From: Acholeplasmatales bacterium
GTDB lineage: Bacteria > Bacillota_I > Bacilli_A > Acholeplasmatales > Acholeplasmataceae
Length of the DNA stretch: 64,000 bases
Assembly: GCA_031284585.1 (NCBI GenBank)
Contig: JAITXT010000003.1
Span: 1 to 64,000, forward strand
Reading direction: 5' to 3'
The notes under the pieces are model-generated. The model had not been told where the DNA came from. It saw nothing but the letters and a program-made list of their open reading frames with translations, and did no database searches. Below, one piece after another: positions 57,558-64,000 of the stretch; positions within the stretch are counted from its first letter, which is position 1; each line of letters starts with the position of its first letter. The translations under genes and the position numbers were made by a program.

Positions 57558-58845
57558 ATTTAATCACCAACTCGACAAAATCTTTAATTTCTTCATTCGT
57601 TCTTTTTTCTGTTGCACAAAAAGTGAACTGTTTATTTATTGAACTTGGCATCAAAAAGCCATTTTTAGTTAAATATTTTTTATAATCAATATTTTTTGAT
57701 CCTATATATTTAAGAGTAAATTCATTGAAAAAAGGTTTCTTATATTGATCAAAAAATAGTCCAGTCTTAAGTAATGAATCATATAATCTACTTGCTTGAA
57801 TAGTATTTGCAAGAGCAATATTCTTTAAATTATTTCCAACTGTCGCAAGATAAATGGTCGCTTTAAGAGCCATTAAACTTTGATTAGAACAAATATTAGA
57901 AGTAGCTTTTTCTCTTCTAATGTGCTGTTCTCTAGCCTGTAATGTTAAAACATAACAGGGATTATTATCTCTGTCTACAGTCTTTCCTACTATTCGCCCT
58001 GGTAACTTTCTTAAAAACTTACTTGTTGTGCAAATGCACGAAAGATGAGGTCCTCCAAAAGACATACTACATCCGAATGGCTGAAGGTTTAGAGCGCATA
58101 TATCTGCGCCCATTTCATTTGGAGTTTTTAATAAACCTAAAACCATGGCATTTACTCCAAGTATCAGACTCACATTTTTAGCATGCAATATTTTTGAGAT
58201 TTCTGTGAAATCTGTCAAATGACCAAGATAATTAGGATAACTTCCAATAAAAGCAAAAACTGAATCATTAATTCTAGATTCTAAATCAAGAATATCATCT
58301 TCATTAATAATTTCAACATTAATATTTCTAAAATGAGCATAAGTTTTTAAAGTACTAATTGTTCTTTCAGAAACATATTTTGAAATGAGAACTGTATTTT
58401 TATCTTCTGTTAACGCCATAAACATTGATTCTGCTAGTGCGGTATCTATATCATACATTGAAGCATTCGCGAATTCAAGTTCAGTAAGTTTACTAGCAAA
58501 CGTTTGAAATTCAAAAATATAAGATAAAGTACCTTGAGAAACCTCAGGTTGATAGGGAGTATAAGCTGTTAAAAACTCTTGTCTTTCCGATAAAGAATCA
58601 ACTACAACTGGTACATAATGATCATAACAACCTTTTCCCACAAAAGTGATTAAAGATTTATCGTTTTTAACTTTGTTTTTAACATAGTTTAATAAATCAT
58701 ATTCCTCTAAAGGTTCATGAAAATTCAATGATCTTTGAATCAAAGAAGGTTCAATATGAGAATACAATTCATCTAGGGAATCTAGATGTAAAAGTGAAAG
58801 CATTTTTTTAATGTCTTCATCTGTTTGAGGTAAATATTTATGCAT
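57547..58845 (-). CDS. gcvPA: Glycine dehydrogenase (decarboxylating), subunit 1
   Basis: 432 residues, the other half of the two-chain P-protein. Family landmarks are FVGKGCYDHYVPVVVDSLS, AYTPYQPEVSQGTLSYIFEF, and GGPHLSCICTTSKFLRKLPGR. The RREKATSNICSNQSLMALKA segment is typical too. Lengths of both halves match the split form in Firmicutes. It lies 3 bp after gcvH and overlaps gcvPB. It needs H, T and L proteins; the L-protein (lipoamide dehydrogenase) gene is not in the window. Confidence 0.95.
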   Translation of the reverse strand: MHKYLPQTDEDIKKMLSLLHLDSLDELYSHIEPSLIQRSLNFHEPLEEYDLLNYVKNKVKNDKSLITFVGKGCYDHYVPVVVDSLSERQEFLTAYTPYQPEVSQGTLSYIFEFQTFASKLTELEFANASMYDIDTALAESMFMALTEDKNTVLISKYVSERTISTLKTYAHFRNINVEIINEDDILDLESRINDSVFAFIGSYPNYLGHLTDFTEISKILHAKNVSLILGVNAMVLGLLKTPNEMGADICALNLQPFGCSMSFGGPHLSCICTTSKFLRKLPGRIVGKTVDRDNNPCYVLTLQAREQHIRREKATSNICSNQSLMALKATIYLATVGNNLKNIALANTIQASRLYDSLLKTGLFFDQYKKPFFNEFTLKYIGSKNIDYKKYLTKNGFLMPSSINKQFTFCATEKRTNEEIKDFVELVIKYAL

Positions 58846-58848
58846 ACT

Positions 58849-59205
58849 TTATATTGTCTTATTATAATCTTCTTCGGAAAGAAGGTCTTTTAATTCGTTT
58901 AAGTCAAGAATCTCAACTGTAAATAATGATCTATTTTCAGGATCTTCAGTAACCTTTTCAGGGTTATCACTTAATTCACTATCTAATTCGACTACCTTTC
59001 CACTTAGAGGAGCGTATACTTCACTTACTGCCTTAATCGATTCAACGCTAGCAATTACATCTCCTTTTTTATATTCTTTTTTGGAAGGTAATTCTAAAAA
59101 AACAACCTCTCCAATCAAATCGGTGGCATGTTTAGTTATGCCAACTCTTCCTAAATTATCTACTACATCTACCCACTCATGTGTTTTTGTATAATATTTT
59201 GCCAT
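58849..59205 (-). CDS. gcvH: Glycine cleavage system H protein
   Basis: 118 residues, the lipoyl shuttle of the glycine cleavage system. The lipoylation lysine is in ASVESIKAVSEVYAPLSG (about residues 54-71). The N-terminus YYTKTHEWVDV and the ITKHATDLIGEVVFLELP strand are standard. It is slightly shorter than average but complete. A lipoate ligase or LipA/LipB must exist elsewhere for it to work. Ribosome binding site AAAGGAG precedes ATG; it lies 14 bp after gcvT. Confidence 0.96.
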   Translation of the reverse strand: MAKYYTKTHEWVDVVDNLGRVGITKHATDLIGEVVFLELPSKKEYKKGDVIASVESIKAVSEVYAPLSGKVVELDSELSDNPEKVTEDPENRSLFTVEILDLNELKDLLSEEDYNKTI

Positions 59206-59219
59206 ATAATCTCCTTTTT

Positions 59220-60284
59220 TTATTTTACGTATTCTTTAGTCATAAATTTTTTATCTCTGACTACTGCATTATAATATTTATCTCTAATTAATACTTTGAC
59301 TGGTGTTCCAATTTTTCGGTAATTAATATCTACTAAAGCAAGGGCCAGAGGTTTTCTTCCGGGTAATAGATAACCGGTTGTTACAAATCCAATCTCTTTA
59401 TCATCTAAATCAAATACTTTATATTGAGCTCTTGGAACTGCTTTTTCTAATAACTCTATTCCAACAATATGTCTTGTTTTATGTAGTGATTTTTGATAAA
59501 GACCATGTTTTCCGATAAATTCAAATTTTTCTAAATTATATCCATAAGTTAAACCTGCTTCAACAGGACTAATCTCCTCACTTATTTCATGACCGTAGAG
59601 AGGCAAATTGGCTTCAAACCTTAAAGTGTCCCTAGCTCCTAGACCAATGGGCGGAATTCCAAGTTTGATAGCTTTCACAAAATAATTTATAATATTTTCA
59701 TTAAGATCATAGATCTCAAATCCATCTTCACCTGTGTAACCACTTCTTGAAATAATTAAATCTTCAACAACCATGAAATTCATAAATTTTAGAGCGGAAA
59801 TATCAACATTTACAATATCTTTAATATAATTGCAGGCATTTTTTCCTTGAATTGCAAGTCCACCATAATCATCAAATAAATTCGAAATATCAACATCAAA
59901 TCCTTTTTTTAATTCTAATAAAGTAGCAAAGTCTCTTCTTTTGTTAGAAGCATTACAAACAATATAGATTAATTCCTCTGAAACATAGTAAACCATTAAA
60001 TCATCTAATGGATATCCATTTTCATTAAGTAGAAAAGCATAAGTCATTTTATAACTAATCTTATGAATTAGATTAGAAAGCGCATGATTTACGAATCTAA
60101 TAGAATCTCGCCCCTCAATTTTTAATAATCCCATGTGAGAAATATCAAAAATACCAGCATTAAATCTCACGTTATTATGTTCCTCCTCAATTGATGTATA
60201 TTTCACAGGCATAATAAAACCAGCGAATTCTATCATTTGAGCATTAAGAGATATATGGTTATTATAAAGAATAGTTTTTTCCAT
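59220..60284 (-). CDS. gcvT: Aminomethyltransferase (glycine cleavage T protein)
   Basis: 354 residues. It releases ammonia from aminomethyl-lipoyl H protein and makes 5,10-methylene-tetrahydrofolate. Landmarks are MIEFAGFIMPVKYTSIEEEH, FDISHMGLLKIEGRDS with the catalytic-region aspartate, NENGYPLDDLMVYY, and SRSGYTGEDGFEIY. GARDTLRFEANLPLYGHE is the usual C-terminal folate-domain motif. Its ATG is one base from the gpmI stop, so translation is probably coupled to the glycolytic gene. No glycine riboswitch is present in the operon's leader. Confidence 0.95.
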   Translation of the reverse strand: MEKTILYNNHISLNAQMIEFAGFIMPVKYTSIEEEHNNVRFNAGIFDISHMGLLKIEGRDSIRFVNHALSNLIHKISYKMTYAFLLNENGYPLDDLMVYYVSEELIYIVCNASNKRRDFATLLELKKGFDVDISNLFDDYGGLAIQGKNACNYIKDIVNVDISALKFMNFMVVEDLIISRSGYTGEDGFEIYDLNENIINYFVKAIKLGIPPIGLGARDTLRFEANLPLYGHEISEEISPVEAGLTYGYNLEKFEFIGKHGLYQKSLHKTRHIVGIELLEKAVPRAQYKVFDLDDKEIGFVTTGYLLPGRKPLALALVDINYRKIGTPVKVLIRDKYYNAVVRDKKFMTKEYVK

Positions 60285-60285
60285 T

Positions 60286-61812
60286 TTACTTTTTAATCAA
60301 ACTCTTTCCCGTCATCTCTTTTGGAATGTCAAGAGAAAGCATAGTTAACATAGTGGGTGCAATATCATACAAAGCACCACCATCTCTTATTGATAAACTA
60401 GAATCTGTAATGATAACAGGAACTTTATTTGTAGTATGAGCGGTCATAGGAAAACCATTTTCATCAATCATTTTTTCTGCATTTCCATGATCCGCGATAA
60501 TTATCGCTGTACCATTCACTTTTAATACTGCATCTACAACTGTCTTCAAACAAACATCAATAGTTTCAATTGCTTTAACAACCGCAGGAATTATACCAGT
60601 ATGTCCTACCATATCGGGATTTGCAAAATTTAAAATAACAGTATCGTAATTATTTGTTAAAATTTCTTCTGATGCTCTTCTTGCTACTTCATATGCACTC
60701 ATTTCTGGTTGTAAATCATAGGTCGCAACCTTAGGTGAATTAATCAAAACTCTTGTGGAACCTTCAATATCTTTATCTTTACCACCATCAAAGAAAAAAG
60801 TAACATGTGCATATTTTTCTGTTTCCGCTATTCTTAATTGTTTTAAATTGTTTCTACTTATAATATCACCATATAAATTATCTAAAGATGTAAGAGGAAA
60901 AGCAATCTCTCCTTTTACAGTATCTGAATAATACATCATTGATACATAAAATAAATTAGCAGGAATAATACTAGGATTAGGTTTTGCTTTTCCTTCAACT
61001 ACATATTTTTGCAAATCGCCATATGAAAATAAAGTTGAAAGTCTAATAGCTCTATCAGGTCTAAAATTAGCCATTATTATAGCGTCATTTTCCTCAATTA
61101 TTCCAGAGTTATCAACCCGGAAAGGAGTTATAAATTCATCAGTTACTCCTGCAGCGTATGAATCCTTAATTTTTTCTAAACAATCAAAACATTCTCCTTC
61201 TTTAACAAATGTATCAACTGCTAAATTAATTCTATCCCAATTGTTATCTCTATCCATAGCATAATATCTTCCAGATACGCTTGCTACCTTGAGTCCTGAA
61301 TCTAATACTTTTTTAATATAACTTTCTCCGCTGTTAGGAGGAGTATCACGTCCATCCATGAAAGCATGGAAATAAGTTTTGTTCACTAAACCATGTCTCT
61401 TTGCGAGTTCATATAATGCAAGAATATGTGTAGTCATAGAATGAACTCCACCATCAGAACATAGTCCGAAAATGTGTAGTTTTGAATTCTTTTCTTTTAC
61501 ATATTGAATAGCATCCAAAAATGCTTTTACCTCATAAAAAGATTGGTTCTTAAGTGCTACATCAATTCTAGTTAAAGATTGATAAGTAACTCTTCCGCTA
61601 CCTAATGTTTGATGACCAACTTCTGAATTTCCCATCTGTCCATCAGGAAGACCAACGAACTCTCCGCTTGCTTCTAAAAGAGAATGTGGGTATTTTTTAA
61701 ACAAGGAATCAATATATGGTTTTTTAGCAAGTTCGATTGCGTTTCCAGCAGATTTTTTGTCAACACCATATCCATCCAGAATAATTAATGCTACTAGTTT
61801 TCTTTTGCTCAT
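60286..61812 (-). CDS. gpmI: Phosphoglycerate mutase, cofactor-independent
   Basis: 508 residues. It interconverts 3- and 2-phosphoglycerate with a Mn2+-dependent phosphoserine intermediate. The start ALIILDGYGVDKKSAGNAIE carries the first metal aspartate; MGNSEVGHQTLGSGRVTYQS holds the catalytic serine; AFMDGRDTPPNSG, IIADHGNAEKM and MTAHTTNKVPVI hold later metal ligands. Length is normal. It starts after GGAGGT with TATAAT on the minus strand at 61832-61837, and is the first gene of the glycine cleavage operon, an unusual pairing. Confidence 0.96.
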   Translation of the reverse strand: MSKRKLVALIILDGYGVDKKSAGNAIELAKKPYIDSLFKKYPHSLLEASGEFVGLPDGQMGNSEVGHQTLGSGRVTYQSLTRIDVALKNQSFYEVKAFLDAIQYVKEKNSKLHIFGLCSDGGVHSMTTHILALYELAKRHGLVNKTYFHAFMDGRDTPPNSGESYIKKVLDSGLKVASVSGRYYAMDRDNNWDRINLAVDTFVKEGECFDCLEKIKDSYAAGVTDEFITPFRVDNSGIIEENDAIIMANFRPDRAIRLSTLFSYGDLQKYVVEGKAKPNPSIIPANLFYVSMMYYSDTVKGEIAFPLTSLDNLYGDIISRNNLKQLRIAETEKYAHVTFFFDGGKDKDIEGSTRVLINSPKVATYDLQPEMSAYEVARRASEEILTNNYDTVILNFANPDMVGHTGIIPAVVKAIETIDVCLKTVVDAVLKVNGTAIIIADHGNAEKMIDENGFPMTAHTTNKVPVIITDSSLSIRDGGALYDIAPTMLTMLSLDIPKEMTGKSLIKK

Positions 61813-61831
61813 TTTTTACTACCTCCATTTA

Positions 61832-61837
61832 ATTATA
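61832..61837 (-). promoter_or_regulatory. -10 element of the gpmI-gcv operon
   Basis: Minus-strand TATAAT, 20 bp before the gpmI ATG with GGAGG between. The -35 region is not convincing, so the leader is very short and leaves no room for a riboswitch. Confidence 0.5.
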
Positions 61838-62436
61838 TTATTTTTTCCTATTTTTTTCTTGAAAAATGATATTTAATTTAAATAGTTCTAAAAATAGAAA
61901 ATAGTTTGAAGAAGATTAAAAAAAAGATTAATATGTTTATGGTTGAAATTAAAAAAAATAAAATAATAAAGGGAAAGGGATGTTTGCTTAGTTAAGCGGT
62001 ATTTAATCAAATAGATACTTTAATATCAATAAACTTCAAAACGCACATTTTAACGACCCAAAATTACTAAATGATTGAAAAAAGAATAAGTACTATTTTA
62101 GAATTTACAACACAGAACTTTCATAAATATTTATTTATTCTAAAAAATCTATTTATCATTGATTGTTTTGCTTTTAAACAACTTTTTGATTTAGCCTCAT
62201 TTTTAATACCAACTCGCTTACTAAAGCCATTATTACTCCTTTTTTTATTTTAAATCAATTAAAAACTTGCTACTTAGAAACTTAATCATACTTATTTCGT
62301 ATAAATTTTATGCCTTATTTTTTTATTACTTTAACATGGAATAAAAATAATAATTTTCATTTTAGATCACTTTTGGAAAGATAAAAAAAATAGTAAATCA
62401 CTAATAGTTCATTTAAAATTAATTATCTTGTTTTTT
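61838..62436. other. 600-bp gap with no supported gene
   Basis: AT-rich DNA between the divergent gpmI and ribU promoters. A 60-codon frame on plus (62071-62253) has no ribosome binding site. A minus-strand ATG at 62228-62230 has AGGAG before it but only 18 codons (to 62174). No tRNA, hairpin terminator or repeat is clear. It could be a gene remnant. Confidence 0.5.
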
Positions 62437-62445
62437 TGTTATAAT
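62437..62445 (+). promoter_or_regulatory. ribU promoter (extended -10)
   Basis: TGTTATAAT, identical to the aroE extended -10, just before the riboswitch. Initiation near 62451-62453 would put the aptamer at the very 5' end of the mRNA. Confidence 0.65.
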
Positions 62446-62450
62446 ATTTC

Positions 62451-62568
62451 TATATTCAAGGTATGGTGAAATTCCATAACCGGTGGTAAAAGTCCACAAG
62501 CTATTTGATAAATAGTTGATTCAGTGAAATTCTGAAACCGACAGCAAAGTCTGGATGAAAGAATTATA
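62451..62568 (+). promoter_or_regulatory. FMN riboswitch (RFN element)
   Basis: Conserved parts are all in order: ATGGTGAAATTCCAT, ACCGGTGGTAAAAGTCCAC, a variable hairpin (CTATTTGATAAATAG), CAGTGAAATTCTG, AACCGACAGCAAAGTCTGG and ATGAAAGAA. P1 is formed by TATATTC (62451-62457) and GAATTATA (62561-62568). When FMN is bound, downstream transcription is expected to stop. Confidence 0.95.
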
Positions 62569-62581
62569 TTTTTTATTCTTC

Positions 62582-62613
62582 TAAAATACTTTGAATTATA
62601 AAGTATTTTTTTT
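62582..62613 (+). terminator. Riboswitch-controlled terminator
   Basis: AAAATACTTT (62583-62592) and AAAGTATTTT (62600-62609) pair over ten bases with a seven-base loop, followed by a T-run ending where the ribU ribosome binding site begins. It is the expression platform of the FMN riboswitch. Confidence 0.88.
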
Positions 62614-62625
62614 ATGGAGAGAAAA

Positions 62626-63333
62626 ATGAAACAACAAATTAGTTTAAAGAGATTAATATTCATAACTATTTTCGCCGGTCTCGCAATCATAGGTTCTTTA
62701 ATAGAAATACCTTGGATTCCAACACCCGCAACAGCAGACCTAAAAATTGATTTGGGGGAAGTTGTCATTTTAGTTTCTTTGTTCCTTTTAGGAGCAAAAG
62801 ACACTACTGCGATCGTTTTAATAAAATCATTAACTAGAAGACTCTTCAAAGGTTTTGATCCTGTACCAGGTTTAATAGGCGAAGCTATTGCACTGGTTGC
62901 TTCATTATCCATAATATTGGTTTTCGTGATTGTTTCAAAAGTAATTAACAGAATAAAGACTAGGCCATTACTATTACAAACATTTGAAAATGATTTAGAG
63001 AAAACAAAATACCCAAAAAAGTTTATGATCGAATGTTTAATAATAACTCCAATCGTCCTTGCAAGTGTAATGTTTTTATTTAATTTTTTAGTAGCAACTC
63101 CAATCTATTTAAGTTATTTTACACTCGAAAAAACGTACTTCAATCTCTTTTCTTTTATAAATCACTCTGATTTTTCATTTAAAGTTTTATTTAATTTATG
63201 TTTTGTTTCCTATATCCCTTTTAATTTAGTTAAGGGAGTAGTAACTGTCTTAATTGCAATTCCAATTGTAAAAATACTTCAGGACTATTTGTTATCTAAC
63301 TCTAATCAAGATTCTAATCAAGAAACTCTTTAA
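62626..63333 (+). CDS. ribU: Riboflavin ECF transporter, substrate-binding S component
   Basis: 235 residues with about five or six membrane spans, starting LIFITIFAGLAIIGSLIEIP and followed by DLKIDLGEVVILVSLFLLG and the pattern PVPGLIGEAIALVASLSII. These match RibU-type S components, which work with a shared EcfAA'T energising module (not in the window). The FMN riboswitch directly upstream makes riboflavin or FMN the likely substrate. I start at ATG 62626, four bases after GGAGAG; an ATG at 62614 lies inside the terminator T-run. The last 20 bp overlap the convergent hydrolase gene. The C-terminal NSNQDSNQETL comes from a 12-bp tandem repeat. Confidence 0.9.
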   Translation: MKQQISLKRLIFITIFAGLAIIGSLIEIPWIPTPATADLKIDLGEVVILVSLFLLGAKDTTAIVLIKSLTRRLFKGFDPVPGLIGEAIALVASLSIILVFVIVSKVINRIKTRPLLLQTFENDLEKTKYPKKFMIECLIITPIVLASVMFLFNFLVATPIYLSYFTLEKTYFNLFSFINHSDFSFKVLFNLCFVSYIPFNLVKGVVTVLIAIPIVKILQDYLLSNSNQDSNQETL

Positions 63334-64000
63334 TTGTTGAAATAACACTATCATCAATTTCCGTACTTTTTTCTAAATCAAAATAAAATCCTTCTGGAAC
63401 ATTTTCTGATCCAAAAATATACTTTGCATTACCTCTTAAATATTCCTCAGCACCTATAGTTAAATATGGGTTATGATATTTATCTTTTACTATTTTAGTA
63501 GTTATATTTTTTTTATCTTTTATTTTCTTATAGATTGACGAGTTTAAAAAACTTTTACAAATCATGTTTTCCTTTTCACCAACTAAATAAAGAAATTTAG
63601 TTTTAGGACTATCTTCTAAACCTCTCCAAATAGTTAAACTACTTTTCCCTCCATATAAAATCTTTAATCCTAAATTAATAAGAAATTTAAATGGTTTAAA
63701 GAAAGATATTCTATCAGCAATTGCACTACTAAAATCAAATAATCCTGAAATACAAACAACACTCTCTATAAGGTCAGGGAAAAAACTTAAAACAGTTCCC
63801 ACACAGTATCCGCCATGAGAATGTCCAATTAAAGAAATTGGATAAGTGGAATATAATTCGCTCTCTTTAATATATTTAATAGCTTCTACCAAATCAAAAG
63901 TACTTTGATAAAGTGATTTTCTATTAATACCTCCACTATAACCTGTTCCATAGTTGTCATAAGATAAAACATCATAACCCATTAGAACAAATTTTCTAAT
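63314..64000 (-). CDS. Alpha/beta hydrolase, N-terminus beyond the window
   Basis: At least 228 residues; the frame stays open to the window end (IRKFVL before MGYDVLSYDNYGTGYSGG), so the true start is outside. The nucleophile elbow is GHSHGGYCVG and a later DKYHNPYLTIG supplies the probable catalytic histidine; YGTGYSGG corresponds to the oxyanion region. Such proteins are serine hydrolases (esterase, lipase or peptidase); the substrate cannot be told. It ends TAG at 63314-63316, inside the ribU coding region, so the two convergent genes overlap by 20 bp. Confidence 0.85.
   Translation of the reverse strand: MRKFVLMGYDVLSYDNYGTGYSGGINRKSLYQSTFDLVEAIKYIKESELYSTYPISLIGHSHGGYCVGTVLSFFPDLIESVVCISGLFDFSSAIADRISFFKPFKFLINLGLKILYGGKSSLTIWRGLEDSPKTKFLYLVGEKENMICKSFLNSSIYKKIKDKKNITTKIVKDKYHNPYLTIGAEEYLRGNAKYIFGSENVPEGFYFDLEKSTEIDDSVISTIKEFLD

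Noticed and set aside
61813-61860. Glycine riboswitch for the gcv operon
   Set aside because: The putative -10 is only 20 bp from gpmI and no glycine aptamer core is visible here or between genes.
62174-62230. 18-codon minus-strand frame starting MALVSELVLK with AGGAG before it
   Set aside because: Too short to support and no relation to neighbours; recorded only as a possible remnant.
62439-62912. 157-codon minus-strand frame
   Set aside because: It covers the FMN riboswitch and the start of ribU on the other strand, so it is a shadow.
1-64000. CRISPR array, prophage, restriction or other defence system
   Set aside because: No regularly spaced direct repeats, cas genes, integrases, methylase-endonuclease pairs or phage structural genes are seen. 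The NERD protein alone does not make a defence locus.

Overview
The window is very AT-rich chromosomal DNA from a low-GC, Firmicutes/Tenericutes-type bacterium. The evidence is gene order: rpsL-rpsG-fusA-tuf, ftsY-ylxM-ffh, and polA-mutM-coaE-dnaB-dnaI-thrS as in Bacillus. Gram-positive-style DnaB/DnaI replication initiation proteins, an FMN riboswitch ahead of a ribU-like gene and compact helicase and polymerase genes agree with this. The standard code is used: several genes end in TGA (dnaE, polA, mutM-coaE, the gene before polA) and Trp is TGG. An uncultured Bacilli/Mollicutes-related lineage is likely; the species cannot be told from the sequence.

Layout. 1-3.3 kb: the str operon on the minus strand, with a strong promoter and a structured leader. 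3.4-7.0 kb: aroE-aroC-recG on the plus strand. 7.1-9.6 kb: two tiny membrane proteins, tRNA-Lys(CUU) and a sugar:cation symporter, separated by bidirectional terminators. 9.7-15.3 kb (minus): a pair of ABC exporters and a hybrid histidine kinase. 15.5-23.0 kb (minus): one 2,494-residue protein with a CvpA-like membrane anchor and a very long repetitive, probably external region. 23.1-27.4 kb (minus): flavodoxin, dnaE and a CDF metal transporter. 27.5-35.6 kb (minus): two mgtE genes, a YwaF-like membrane protein, serine dehydratase, a 23S rRNA methyltransferase and an Ig-like surface protein, tightly packed. 35.9-52.6 kb (plus): topA, the SRP genes, polA, a fused mutM-coaE, dnaB, a NERD protein, dnaI, thrS and a NatAB-type ABC transporter. 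52.6-54.3 kb: a decayed IS with terminal inverted repeats and a 6-bp target duplication. 54.4-56.1 kb: a divergent pair, an unknown peptidase-like protein and an Mrp ATPase. 56.1-61.8 kb (minus): gpmI-gcvT-gcvH-gcvPA-gcvPB. 62.4-64 kb: FMN riboswitch, ribU and an alpha/beta hydrolase cut by the window end.

How the genes work together. Much of the window is translation, secretion and replication/repair machinery. The metabolic genes centre on glycine and serine breakdown (gcv system, SdaA) joined to lower glycolysis (GpmI), plus the aroE and aroC steps of the shikimate pathway, riboflavin uptake and Mg2+ uptake.

No defence island, prophage or CRISPR array is visible. The most unusual items are the giant CvpA-anchored repeat protein, the MutM-CoaE fusion, an IS whose broken transposase carries TGA where tryptophan would fit, a divergent promoter pair sharing one palindromic -35 box, and a NERD/zinc-ribbon gene placed between dnaB and dnaI.
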